Positions 18,474-26,238 of a stretch of DNA of 35,123 bases are shown one piece after another. A program made the position numbers and the translations under genes. The DNA lies in NCBI GenBank assembly GCA_029009515.1, contig JAQXJZ010000083.1, positions 1 through 35,123 of the forward strand, written 5' to 3'. The notes beneath the pieces were generated by a model. That model saw only the letters and a program-made list of their open reading frames with translations. It made no database searches and had not been told where the DNA came from. The first letter of the stretch is position 1, and every line of letters begins with the position of its first letter. Source of the DNA: a bacterium (lineage in GTDB: Bacteria; Bacillota; Clostridia; Christensenellales; Aristaeellaceae).

Positions 18474-18486
18474 TTCACGCGCCAAA

Positions 18487-18525
18487 AAGGACTGCTGCTT
18501 TGGCTTGCAGCAGTCCTTCTTTTTT
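18487..18525. terminator. Bidirectional terminator between convergent genes
   Basis: AAGGACTGCTGC / GCAGCAGTCCTT with an 8-base loop, flanked by A5 on the left and T6 on the right. It serves the aconitase gene on the plus strand and the C11 peptidase gene on the minus strand, whose stop codon touches the T-run. Confidence 0.93.
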
Positions 18526-20398
18526 ATGGGTTCTTTTCATCCAGCAGGATCAGATCGCTGCCGTGGCGGCCGCCGTACACATCGCGCACCACCAGCTGGC
18601 AGTACAGGTTGCCTGCCCGCGGCTCGATGGGCGCCATCTCGATGCGGAAGGGCTCGTCCAGCGCCACCTCCATGCCGAAGGCGATGTTTTGGGGCGTCCA
18701 GTCGTGGAAGGGCAGCAGCGCGCCCTGTTCGTCATACGCGGGATCGTAGCCGTACAGCGCCGTCTGCAGCAGATCCCAGCTGTGCAGATCCACCTGCCGC
18801 TTGCCCATCTGCATGCCGTCCTCGTACAGGTACGCGCCCACCACCGTGCACTGGCGCGTGCGGCTGTCCACCGCAATCTGCATCTCTGCGCGCTGAAAAT
18901 CCCAGTCAGAAAGATCCGGGGGCATTTTGACCAGAAACACGCTGGCGTGGTACAGCACGCGCCGCCCGTCCGCCTCCTGACGGCGCAGGAAGATGGGAAA
19001 GCGCTCCTCGCCGCTGATGAGATAGGCCGTTTCCATGGGGATATCCGCCGTGAGCAGCTGGCCGTCCAGCGTGGTTTCGCTGCCCATGCTGCAAAAGCCG
19101 TAGCCGTTTTCGCCAAAATCCTGCAGGATGGCATAGTACGCGCCGTCAAAGCTCTCCGCCAGCTCTGCGGAAAGGCGGATGGCGGGCTTTTCGCTCTCCG
19201 GTGCAGGCGACAGCTGCGTCTGTTCCAGCGCGCCGTCGATCCACTGTCTGGCAAAGCTGTCCACAAAGGCCCGGTACCCTTCAGCGGGCGACAGGCTGCG
19301 GTAGGCCTCGTCCATGCCGGAGAGGTACTCCGCCTTGTCCTCGTAAGGAAAATACACCGATATGCCGGAATTGTCCGGATGATTGGTGGCGCAGGCCACC
19401 ACCATCTCGTCCAGCGCGCTCATCACGGCCTGCGCCTCGGCGGGATAGTAGGCCTGCACGCTCTGCACCAGCCTGCGCAGATCCACCAGATCGGTGGTCA
19501 GGCCGCCGGAAAAGCGCCCCATGGACGGAACCGACGACCGGCTGTGCGCCAGCGCCGCAAAGGAGCCGAACGCCACGGAATCCTCCATGCGTCTGGCCAG
19601 CGCATCCAGACGCTCCGCCAGCGGCGCATACAGCGCCAGATCATAGCAGGCCAGCGTGATGGCCGGCATCATCTGCGGATCGCCGCCGCAGGCCGCCACG
19701 GTTGCGTCGAAGAAATCCGACAGGATGTGATGCGCCAGCTTTGGCACGGGCAGTCCTTCCGCCATGTGCGAAAGGAAGGCGTAGTTCCAGCCACAGCTCA
19801 TTTCCACCTCTTCGGAGGCGATGAGGTACTGCGCATACGGCTGCAAAAGTCCGGCCATCTCCATCGTGCCCATCAGGCAGGCGTCAAAGCCGATCCACGA
19901 AAACGCGCCAATCTGCTGCACATACGGTTTCAGCGCCTGCACGATCTCGTGCGGCAGCAGCCGGTTTCCGGGATCGGTCTCGTCGCGGCCGAAGCCCACC
20001 AGCGGCCCGCCGCCGTGGTTCCAGAACAGCAGCGCCGCGTTTGGGCCTTCGCCTGCCTGATTCAGAAACCACGCGAGGGTTTCGCCGTCCATCATGCTGC
20101 TGCCCGGTTTACTGCTCAGCTCCGTCATGCCGTTTTTCGTCAGGCGGTACAGCGTGGGCGCATCGGGCGAAATAACGCTCCGCCAGCGCTGCGATCCGCC
20201 CGCGCATACCAGCACCTCCAGCCCGCTTTCCGGGCAGGCGTTCATCATCTCACGCAGATCTGCCGAGGCCAATCCGCCCTCGGATTCCAGATCCGACCCG
20301 ACCATGTACACCAGCAGGCGGCTTTCCTCCGCCAAAGCGCCGGAAGCCAAGCCCAGAAGCGCCAGCAGCACGGTCAGGATGACCATCCATCGTTTCAT
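18524..20398 (-). CDS. Secreted clostripain-family (C11) cysteine peptidase, ECF operon
   Basis: A 624-residue exported peptidase. A signal peptide (1-23, ending ALA before EES) leads straight into the C11 domain: LLVYMVGSDLESEGG, VLVCAGGSQRW, the catalytic histidine H128 in LLFWNHGGG, the catalytic cysteine C174 in GFDACLM, then IASEEVEMSCGW. A beta-rich C-terminal half follows, similar in layout to the other C11 enzyme at 7605-9932 but without that protein's Gly/Ser-rich N-terminal region. It starts four bases after the stop of the anti-sigma-like gene, with AAGGA inside that gene's last codons, so the three genes from 21651 form one operon. Expression under the ECF sigma factor is expected. 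The substrate is unknown; the anti-sigma protein's outside domain is one possible target. Confidence 0.9.
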   Translation of the reverse strand: MKRWMVILTVLLALLGLASGALAEESRLLVYMVGSDLESEGGLASADLREMMNACPESGLEVLVCAGGSQRWRSVISPDAPTLYRLTKNGMTELSSKPGSSMMDGETLAWFLNQAGEGPNAALLFWNHGGGPLVGFGRDETDPGNRLLPHEIVQALKPYVQQIGAFSWIGFDACLMGTMEMAGLLQPYAQYLIASEEVEMSCGWNYAFLSHMAEGLPVPKLAHHILSDFFDATVAACGGDPQMMPAITLACYDLALYAPLAERLDALARRMEDSVAFGSFAALAHSRSSVPSMGRFSGGLTTDLVDLRRLVQSVQAYYPAEAQAVMSALDEMVVACATNHPDNSGISVYFPYEDKAEYLSGMDEAYRSLSPAEGYRAFVDSFARQWIDGALEQTQLSPAPESEKPAIRLSAELAESFDGAYYAILQDFGENGYGFCSMGSETTLDGQLLTADIPMETAYLISGEERFPIFLRRQEADGRRVLYHASVFLVKMPPDLSDWDFQRAEMQIAVDSRTRQCTVVGAYLYEDGMQMGKRQVDLHSWDLLQTALYGYDPAYDEQGALLPFHDWTPQNIAFGMEVALDEPFRIEMAPIEPRAGNLYCQLVVRDVYGGRHGSDLILLDEKNP

Positions 20399-20402
20399 GC
20401 GC

Positions 20403-21092
20403 TCAGTCCTTCATCAGCGGCAGTTGGAGCATCTCTGCGATGCAGCCGCGCTTTTCGCCATCCTTCAGCTTGCCGCCGCCCGGCACCTGCAATTGCACAT
20501 AGCGTTCCCCGGCGCGCCACACGGCAAAGAAATCGCCCGTTGCCGCGTCCACGCCGGTGCGCACCGCCGTGCCGTTCACATCCGCAGGCGCGCCGTTTTC
20601 CAGCGCGCTGTGCAGCGTGGTGGCAAAGCTGGACACCGTCAGCCGCAGGTCATGCGCGCCTTCATACTGGGCGGTGGCAAACCACATGGGCGCGCTCTGC
20701 TCGTTCATGGCAAAATCGTAAAACAGGTAGTCGGTGCGTTTGGGCGCATCCTTTCCGGGCGTGAGCGCTGCGTCCAGCTCCGCCGCCAGCTGCGCCAGAT
20801 CGCTCTGGCCATCGTGCTCCGTGCGGGTGACGGCGTTCAGGCGCAGATCCGGCTGATAGGAAAAGGAAACGGGCTCAAGCTTTGCATTGCCCTGCACCAG
20901 CAGGAACACCGCCAGCACCGCCGCAGCGGCGGCCAGGCTGAAGGCCTGCACGCGATGGGTACGGCGCGGCTGAGAAACGGGACGGGCGCGGTTTTCCTCC
21001 AGGCGGCGGTTCATGCTCGCCAGCGTACGGCTGACCAGCTCATCCGAGGGATGCTCCGGCAGCGCGGTTTGACGGTTTCTCTTATCAGCCAT
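20403..21092 (-). CDS. Putative membrane-bound anti-sigma factor
   Basis: A 229-residue protein with a charged cytoplasmic N-terminus (about 1-48), a single transmembrane segment (about 49-67, AFSLAAAAAVLAVFLLV) and an extracytoplasmic domain of about 160 residues without cysteines or a family I can name. The topology and its place directly after an ECF sigma gene, overlapping it by eight bases, are those of an anti-sigma factor that holds the sigma factor at the membrane until an outside signal arrives. No zinc-binding HxxxCxxC motif is present, so it is not of the ZAS class. GAAGGAG precedes the start within the sigma gene. Function is inferred from context; a DUF4179-like or unrelated sensor protein is possible. 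Confidence 0.68.
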   Translation of the reverse strand: MADKRNRQTALPEHPSDELVSRTLASMNRRLEENRARPVSQPRRTHRVQAFSLAAAAAVLAVFLLVQGNAKLEPVSFSYQPDLRLNAVTRTEHDGQSDLAQLAAELDAALTPGKDAPKRTDYLFYDFAMNEQSAPMWFATAQYEGAHDLRLTVSSFATTLHSALENGAPADVNGTAVRTGVDAATGDFFAVWRAGERYVQLQVPGGGKLKDGEKRGCIAEMLQLPLMKD

Positions 21093-21651
21093 GCTGATTC
21101 ACTCCTTCCCGAATCCGATCCCGGGCGCGCGACAGGCGCGTGCGCACGGCGTTTTCCTTCACATCCAGCACGTCGGCAATCTCTCTGACCGACAGGTTTT
21201 CGTAGTAAAACAGGTACACCACTACGCGGTAGGGCTGATCCATCCTTTGCAGCACGCTCATCACCTGCTCGCCGAGCAGGGTCTGCGCCATTTCCGGATC
21301 AAAGCGCTCATCCGCCTGCGCGCCGTGCTGATCCCACGAGACGGGCTCCACGCGGTCGCCCAGCTCCTCGTGCTTGCGCTCGTAGGAATCCACCTTGCGC
21401 TTCCAGCTGCTCTTGCTCCAGCTGCGGCAGCGGTTGACGGTGACGCGGATGAGCCATGCCTTGAGGTGCTCCTCGCTTTCGATTTTGCCCATGGAATCCA
21501 CCAGCCGCACGAAAACGTCCTGAAACACGTCCTCCGCGTCGTACTGGTTTTTGGTCATGCTCAGAGCGATGCGCCACACCATGTCCTTGTACTGGCCCAC
21601 AATCCGCTCCAGCTCTGCACTGACTGCAAGCATATCCGGCCGATCCCCCAT
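21085..21651 (-). CDS. ECF-type RNA polymerase sigma factor
   Basis: Sigma-70 family, extracytoplasmic-function group. Region 2 (about residues 10-80 of 188) shows IVGQYKDMVWRIALSMTKN, AEDVFQDVFVRLV and HLKAWLIRVTVNRCRSWSKS. Region 4 near the C-terminus shows YRVVVYLFYYENLSVREIAD and the helix-turn-helix ending AVRTRLSRARDRI. The open frame extends 45 bases further upstream to a TTG, but those bases contain the likely -10 element, so an ATG at 21651 or 21633 is the real start; the second has a GGGGGA upstream. It is first in the operon with the anti-sigma-like and C11 peptidase genes and probably drives its own promoter. Confidence 0.92.
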   Translation of the reverse strand: MGDRPDMLAVSAELERIVGQYKDMVWRIALSMTKNQYDAEDVFQDVFVRLVDSMGKIESEEHLKAWLIRVTVNRCRSWSKSSWKRKVDSYERKHEELGDRVEPVSWDQHGAQADERFDPEMAQTLLGEQVMSVLQRMDQPYRVVVYLFYYENLSVREIADVLDVKENAVRTRLSRARDRIREGVNQHG

Positions 21652-21675
21652 TCTGTATGCATGCGCTTCAAAAGG

Positions 21676-21705
21676 AATACTCAGAAGTCCTGTCAAAGGT
21701 TACCC
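21676..21705 (-). promoter_or_regulatory. Possible autoregulated ECF promoter
   Basis: On the minus strand GGGTAACCTTT (21695-21705) resembles the AAC-containing -35 element of ECF sigma promoters, followed after about 15 bases by GAGTATT (21676-21682) as a -10. It lies 25-30 bases before the sigma gene start. No vegetative TTGACA/TATAAT pair is correctly placed. The match is inferred from general ECF promoter form. Confidence 0.55.
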
Positions 21706-21757
21706 AAACATCTGAATTTGAGTATACGGCCTGTTGCAGCCCCTGTCAATGCAGCGC

Positions 21758-21786
21758 TTTTCACCGGCACGGTTTTGGCGTATAAT
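21758..21786 (+). promoter_or_regulatory. Promoter of the FliB-like gene
   Basis: A perfect TATAAT (21781-21786) follows a weak TTTTCA (21758-21763) with a 17-base spacer; the start codon is 36 bases downstream. Confidence 0.65.
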
Positions 21787-21821
21787 GAACAAGCACCAAT
21801 CACACGGAGGCTGACCGCCGC

Positions 21822-22763
21822 ATGAAAACCATCGCGCCCAACTACTACCGCCGCTTTCAGTGCATCGCGGGCGAATGCCGCCACAGCTGCTGCATCGCCT
21901 GGGAAATAGGCATCGATCCGGAAACCCTTGCGCGTTATCAGGCCGAAGGCGGCGAGATGGGCGGCCGTCTGCGCAGGAACATCGAGGTGACGGAGGACGG
22001 CGCGTGCTTCCGCCTGCAGGGCGAGGAGGAGCGCTGCCCGTTCCTCAACGAGCGCGGCCTGTGCGATCTCATCCTCACGCTGGGCGAAGACGCGCTGTGC
22101 CAGATCTGCACCGATCATCCGCGCTTCCGGCACTTCGACGCCGACCGCACGGAGGTGGGCCTTGGCCTGTGCTGCGAGGAGGCCGCGCGGCTGATTCTGC
22201 ATCAGCAGGAGTCGATGGCGCTGGAAGTGCTGGAGGATGACGGCGCAGATGACGAGCCTGATCCTGAGGAGCTGGCGCTGCGCAGCCTGCGGGATGAGCT
22301 GTTTGCGTTCATTCAGGACCGCACGCAGCCCATGGAAGCACGCGTGGAAAAGCTGGGCGCCTTTGCGGGCTTCTCTGCGAACGCCATTGACTGGGCGCAG
22401 TGGTCGGCCTTTCTGCTCACGCTGGAACGGCTGGACGAAAGCTGGGCGGATCATCTGCATGCCCTTGCGCACGCGCCCGCGGGTATTCCCGCGCTTCCCG
22501 GCCTGCAGGTGCCTTTGGAGCAGCTGCTGGTGTACTTCCTCTTCCGCCACCTGCACGGCGCTTTGGATGACGGCGATGTGCGCGGCCGGATCGCCCTGTG
22601 CGTGCTCTTGTGGCTGATTGTTGCGCACCTCGCGTTGCGCCAGCCCGGCCAGCTGTGCGAATACGCGCGGCTGTGCTCCACCGAGCTGGAATACTCCGAG
22701 GACAACCTTGCCGCGCTCCTTGACGCAATCCGCCAGCGACTTTTTGCAGATTTTCTGCAATAA
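21822..22763 (+). CDS. FliB-like protein (flagellin lysine-N-methylase family)
   Basis: A 313-residue soluble, cysteine-rich protein. The N-terminal half carries FQCIAGECRHSCC, RCPFLNERGLCDLI, ALCQICTDHPRF and GLGLCCEEAARLIL, the cysteine pattern of the FliB family, which looks like a metal or iron-sulfur binding module. FliB methylates lysines of flagellin in enterobacteria, but many Clostridia have several homologues far from flagellar genes, and no flagellar gene is seen here, so its target is unknown. The C-terminal half (about 150-313) is helical and less conserved. GGAGG lies 12 bases upstream of the ATG. It is a single-gene unit between the ECF operon and tRNA-Thr. Confidence 0.82.
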   Translation: MKTIAPNYYRRFQCIAGECRHSCCIAWEIGIDPETLARYQAEGGEMGGRLRRNIEVTEDGACFRLQGEEERCPFLNERGLCDLILTLGEDALCQICTDHPRFRHFDADRTEVGLGLCCEEAARLILHQQESMALEVLEDDGADDEPDPEELALRSLRDELFAFIQDRTQPMEARVEKLGAFAGFSANAIDWAQWSAFLLTLERLDESWADHLHALAHAPAGIPALPGLQVPLEQLLVYFLFRHLHGALDDGDVRGRIALCVLLWLIVAHLALRQPGQLCEYARLCSTELEYSEDNLAALLDAIRQRLFADFLQ

Positions 22764-22767
22764 GGTA

Positions 22768-22796
22768 TTGCATTTCTGTCGAAAGTGTGTTAACAT
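22768..22796 (+). promoter_or_regulatory. Possible tRNA-Thr promoter
   Basis: TTGCAT (22768-22773), 17-base spacer, TAACAT (22791-22796), ending 27 bases before the tRNA. The match is moderate; CATAAT three bases further on is an alternative -10. Confidence 0.45.
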
Positions 22797-22823
22797 AATC
22801 CTCGCGTCTGAGAGACGCAGGAT

Positions 22824-22899
<76 letters not shown>

Positions 22900-22903
22900 T
22901 AGA

Positions 22904-22933
22904 AACCGACTTGTGAAAACAAGTTGGTTTTTT
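22904..22933 (+). terminator. Terminator after tRNA-Thr
   Basis: AACCGACTTG / CAAGTTGGTT (one G-T pair) with a 6-base loop, followed by a run of T, five bases after the tRNA. Confidence 0.85.
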
Positions 22934-22958
22934 CGTTTATTCTCCCTCTTTCTTCATC

Positions 22959-22987
22959 TTGACACCCTCCCTCTTTTGCCGTACCAT
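22959..22987 (+). promoter_or_regulatory. Promoter of the mutarotase-like gene
   Basis: TTGACA (22959-22964), 17-base spacer, TACCAT (22982-22987), 44 bases before the start codon. Confidence 0.75.
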
Positions 22988-23030
22988 CAAATCAGCCATC
23001 AACCGCAAAAAACAGGAGGCGTCCTTTCAT

Positions 23031-23912
23031 ATGAAGACCATTGCAAGCGGCGATCATATCATTCTGCAAAGCGGCCGGATGAAGGCCCGAATCCTTACGC
23101 CCTGGAGCAATGATTACACGCTTACGCGCTTTGCGCACACGGGTTTTGTGAGCGGGCTGTGGATGGGCGATGTGTGCTTCACGCAGGCCGAGCGCGCGCA
23201 GGCGCACCAGATCAGCACGGGCGGCGTGGGCCTGTGCAGCGAGTACAAGTGCCCGGCGATCGAGATGGACTCCGCCGTGGGCGAAGAATACCTCAAGGTG
23301 GGCGTGGGCGTGCTCAGGCGCACGGAAAAGCCCTGGCGCATTGTGGATGAGCGGCGCGTGCAGGGGCTGCCGGCCAGCCTGAGCGCCTGCGAAGATGCGG
23401 CGGTGTTCGAGTGCCTCTCCCCCATGGTCAACGGCTACGCCTACCGCGAAAAGCGCACCCTGCAGCTGAAGGAAGGCGTATTGCGCCAGGAGATCGAAAT
23501 GGAAAACACCGGCGAAAAGGCGCTGGACATTTCGGAATACTGCCACAACTTTGTGTCCCTCGGCGGCATCCCCACGGATGAAACCCACCGTCTGGAGCTG
23601 TTTGGCGCGCAGCTGCAGCCCACGGCTGAGGGCAGCATTCTGCAGCGGACTGACTGCGGCGCCGCATGGACGGGAGCGGTGAGCCGCTCCTTCTCCTCCG
23701 AATGCGATGTGACCGGTCCCGCACAGCCGCTGGCGTGGCGGCTCACCAGCAGCCGCACCTCCGCCTCCATTGCCGAAGCCATCGATTTCACGCCCTCTTC
23801 GGTGTACCTGTGGGGCACGGAATACTGCGTGTGCGCCGAGGTGTACAAAAGCCTGCTCATCCAGCCCGGCCAGACCGTCCGCTGGAGCCGCGAATGGCAC
23901 GTGAGCATTTAA
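23031..23912 (+). CDS. Galactose-mutarotase-superfamily-like protein
   Basis: A 293-residue soluble protein of all-beta appearance. The segments KRTLQLKEGVLRQEIEMEN, TGEKALDISEYCHNFVSLGG and YLWGTEYCVCAEVYKSL follow the layout of aldose-epimerase-like carbohydrate-binding proteins, in which a long beta sandwich binds a sugar. The usual catalytic His/Glu pair could be H at CHNF and E at TEYCVCAE, but I cannot confirm this. The start is an ATG after AGGAGG; the open frame extends upstream only into the promoter. Its position next to a GH120 xylosidase suggests sugar epimerisation or sugar sensing, though each gene appears to have its own start signals. The family call is moderate and the substrate unknown. 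Confidence 0.6.
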   Translation: MKTIASGDHIILQSGRMKARILTPWSNDYTLTRFAHTGFVSGLWMGDVCFTQAERAQAHQISTGGVGLCSEYKCPAIEMDSAVGEEYLKVGVGVLRRTEKPWRIVDERRVQGLPASLSACEDAAVFECLSPMVNGYAYREKRTLQLKEGVLRQEIEMENTGEKALDISEYCHNFVSLGGIPTDETHRLELFGAQLQPTAEGSILQRTDCGAAWTGAVSRSFSSECDVTGPAQPLAWRLTSSRTSASIAEAIDFTPSSVYLWGTEYCVCAEVYKSLLIQPGQTVRWSREWHVSI

Positions 23913-24041
23913 TGTCAAAAACTTGATATTGTGCTAAAGGGTTTTGTACCTTTGTATCGAATCTATCTTTTATAACTATGTGCCCGGTTCGGCAAGCATC
24001 CAAAACGAAACACAAACACCCAACATAAGGAGGTCATCCGC

Positions 24042-26015
24042 ATGATTTACTACGTTGACCAGCGCGCTCCCCGCGAAGGCAATGGCAGCAAAGAGCGTCC
24101 GTTCCGCTACATCAGCGACGCCGCCAAGCTGGCCCAGCCCGGCGATGAAGTGCTGGTATTCCCCGGCGTGTACCGTGAAAACGTCAACCCCGTCAACGGC
24201 GGTACCGAAGAAAACCGCATTGTTTACCGCTCTGTGGAGCCCCTGGGCGCGGTCATCACCGGCGCTGAGGAAGTGACCGGCTGGAAGCGCTGGCAGGGCA
24301 ATGTGTGGACCATCCGCGTGGACAACGGCATCTTCGGCGATTTCAACCCCTACACCACCGAGGTGTACGGCGACTGGTACTTCGCGCCCACCGTGCGCCA
24401 TGCCGGCTGCGTGTACCTCAACGACCGCATGATGTACGAAGCGCTCACCATGGAAGAGCTGATCGCCGGTGAAGTGTACGCCCCCTCCTGGGAGCCCGAG
24501 TACTCCGTGTACAAGTGGATTGCCGAGCAGGACGGCAACGAGACCGTCATCTACGCCAACTTCCAGGACAAGGACCCCAACGCTGAAAAGACCGAGATCA
24601 ACGTGCGCCGCCGCTGCTTCTTCCCCATCGAAACCGGCCGCGGTTACATCACCTTCTCCGGCTTCAAGGTAGAGAAGGCCGCCACCACCTGGTCTCCGCC
24701 CGCTGCCTTCCAGGACGGCATGGTCGGCCCGCACTGGTCCAAGGGCTGGATCATCGAGGACTGCGACATCTCCAACAGCAAGTGCAACGGCATCTCGCTG
24801 GGCAAGTACTACGATGAAGAGAACGATCACTACTTCACCACCAAGCACCTCAAGAGCCCCACTCAGATGGAGCGCGACGCGGTGTGCCGCGGTCAGTACC
24901 ACGGCTGGCTGAAGGAAAAGGTCGGCTCCCACATCGTGCGCCGCTGCCACATCCATCACTGCGAGCAGACCGGCATCGTGGGCCGCATGGGCTGCGTGTT
25001 CTCCATCATCGAGGACAACCACATCCATCACATCAACAACATGCAGGAGCTGGGCGGCGCTGAGATCGCCGGCATCAAGCTGCACGCCGCCATCGACGTC
25101 ACCTTCCGCCGCAACCATATCCATCACTCCACCATGGGTATCTGGTGCGACTGGGAAGCGCAGGGCACCCGCATCACCCAGAACTTCCTGCATCACAACG
25201 AGCGTCCCGAAGGCTGCGCATGGGCCGAGGGCGGCATGGAGAGCCAGGACATCTTCATCGAAGTCAGCCATGGCCCCACGCTGATTGACAACAACATCAT
25301 GCTGTCCAAGTCCTCCGTGCGTCTGGCCACCCAGGGCGCTGCGCTGGTGCACAACCTCATGATGGGCCCGCTGACCTACGTTGGCGAAGGCACCACCTGG
25401 CGCTACACCCCCTATCACATCCGTCACCGCACGGAAGTGGCCGGCTTCATGACCTTCCTGCACGGCGACGACCGCATCTACAACAACATCTTCGTTCAGG
25501 GTCAGCCTGCTGACGCCCCCGTGGAGCGCGGCGGCCCCCGCGAGCACGAGCGCCTCTCCGGCACCTGGTGCTTCGACGAGTATCCCACCTACGAAGAGTG
25601 GATCAAGTGGTTCGACCTGGACGTGGCCCGTCCTGACATGCACAAGCTGGACGCCTACCACTTCAGCCACCTGCCCATGTGGGTGGACGGCAACGTCTAC
25701 CTGGGCGGCGCCAAGCCCTGGAAGAACGAGAAGCACAACCTGGTCAACGACGAGGCCAAGGTGGAAGTGGAAGTGGTCGAAAAGGACGGCGCCTGGAGCC
25801 TCAAGACCAACCTGTTCGACTACCTGGGCGGCATGGAGTGCGGCATCATCCACAGCGATATCCTGGGCAAGGCCTTCGAGCCCGACCAGCGCTTTGAGAG
25901 CCCCGACGGCACCGCCATCATCTTCGACCGCGACTATCTGGGCGAAAAGCGCGGCGTGTCCGCTGTGCCCGGCCCCTTCGCCAGCAAGGAGAGCGCTGAA
26001 GCTCAGCTGTGGTAA
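24042..26015 (+). CDS. GH120 beta-xylosidase
   Basis: A 657-residue right-handed beta-helix glycosidase that releases xylose from xylo-oligosaccharides. The fit to the family is close along the whole length: YYVDQRAP-REGNGSKERPF at the N-terminus, GVYRE, FGDFNPYTTEVYGDW, YANFQDKDPN, INVRRRCFFPIETG, IAGIKLHAAIDV, the nucleophile D370 in IWCDWEAQGTR, the acid/base E407 in IFIEVSHGP, and the C-terminal ESPDGTAIIFDRDYLGEKR. No signal peptide is present, so it is cytoplasmic. AAGGAGG precedes the ATG. Between the two catalytic residues there are 37 positions, where the characterised Thermoanaerobacterium enzyme as I recall it has about 23; the extra stretch (about 387-402) holds GCAWAEGGMES. Codon use is strongly biased to C-ending codons, suggesting high expression. 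No clear promoter was found in the 129 bases upstream. Confidence 0.93.
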   Translation: MIYYVDQRAPREGNGSKERPFRYISDAAKLAQPGDEVLVFPGVYRENVNPVNGGTEENRIVYRSVEPLGAVITGAEEVTGWKRWQGNVWTIRVDNGIFGDFNPYTTEVYGDWYFAPTVRHAGCVYLNDRMMYEALTMEELIAGEVYAPSWEPEYSVYKWIAEQDGNETVIYANFQDKDPNAEKTEINVRRRCFFPIETGRGYITFSGFKVEKAATTWSPPAAFQDGMVGPHWSKGWIIEDCDISNSKCNGISLGKYYDEENDHYFTTKHLKSPTQMERDAVCRGQYHGWLKEKVGSHIVRRCHIHHCEQTGIVGRMGCVFSIIEDNHIHHINNMQELGGAEIAGIKLHAAIDVTFRRNHIHHSTMGIWCDWEAQGTRITQNFLHHNERPEGCAWAEGGMESQDIFIEVSHGPTLIDNNIMLSKSSVRLATQGAALVHNLMMGPLTYVGEGTTWRYTPYHIRHRTEVAGFMTFLHGDDRIYNNIFVQGQPADAPVERGGPREHERLSGTWCFDEYPTYEEWIKWFDLDVARPDMHKLDAYHFSHLPMWVDGNVYLGGAKPWKNEKHNLVNDEAKVEVEVVEKDGAWSLKTNLFDYLGGMECGIIHSDILGKAFEPDQRFESPDGTAIIFDRDYLGEKRGVSAVPGPFASKESAEAQLW

Positions 26016-26041
26016 TTCCACGATCCCTTCACATTTCATTG

Positions 26042-26076
26042 CCATGCATTCCGGAAACGGAATGCATGGTTTTTTC
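26042..26076 (+). terminator. Terminator after the GH120 gene
   Basis: A perfect 12-base stem CCATGCATTCCG / CGGAATGCATGG closed by a GAAA tetraloop and followed by T6. Confidence 0.95.
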
Positions 26077-26147
26077 TTTTATAAAACAAATTCCTCATTT
26101 TTTGTACATTCTGTTTATTCTTTTTACATAATACGCCATATTTGTTG

Positions 26148-26176
26148 TTGATTTCATACCACATTACAACTATAAT
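26148..26176 (+). promoter_or_regulatory. Promoter of the surface-protein gene
   Basis: TTGATT (26148-26153), 17-base spacer, TATAAT (26171-26176), in an AT-rich stretch unlike the surrounding DNA. Confidence 0.85.
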
Positions 26177-26183
26177 GATATTA

Positions 26184-26212
26184 TGTAACAATTTTGTTGC
26201 AAAAACGTTACA
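26184..26212 (+). promoter_or_regulatory. Inverted repeat at the predicted transcript start (possible operator)
   Basis: TGTAAC (26184-26189) and GTTACA (26207-26212) form an inverted repeat 17 bases apart; within it lies a second near-palindrome AACAATTTTGTT (26187-26198). It begins 8 bases after the -10 element, where a repressor would block transcription. No regulator gene is adjacent. Confidence 0.4.
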
Positions 26213-26238
26213 ATTGAGAAAACTGCGGTGTAAGGGAA

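Noticed and set aside
21652-21696. Sigma factor start at the upstream TTG (21696)
   Set aside because: The added codons cover the likely -10 element, and ECF sigma factors normally begin close to region 2, as the ATG at 21651 or 21633 does.
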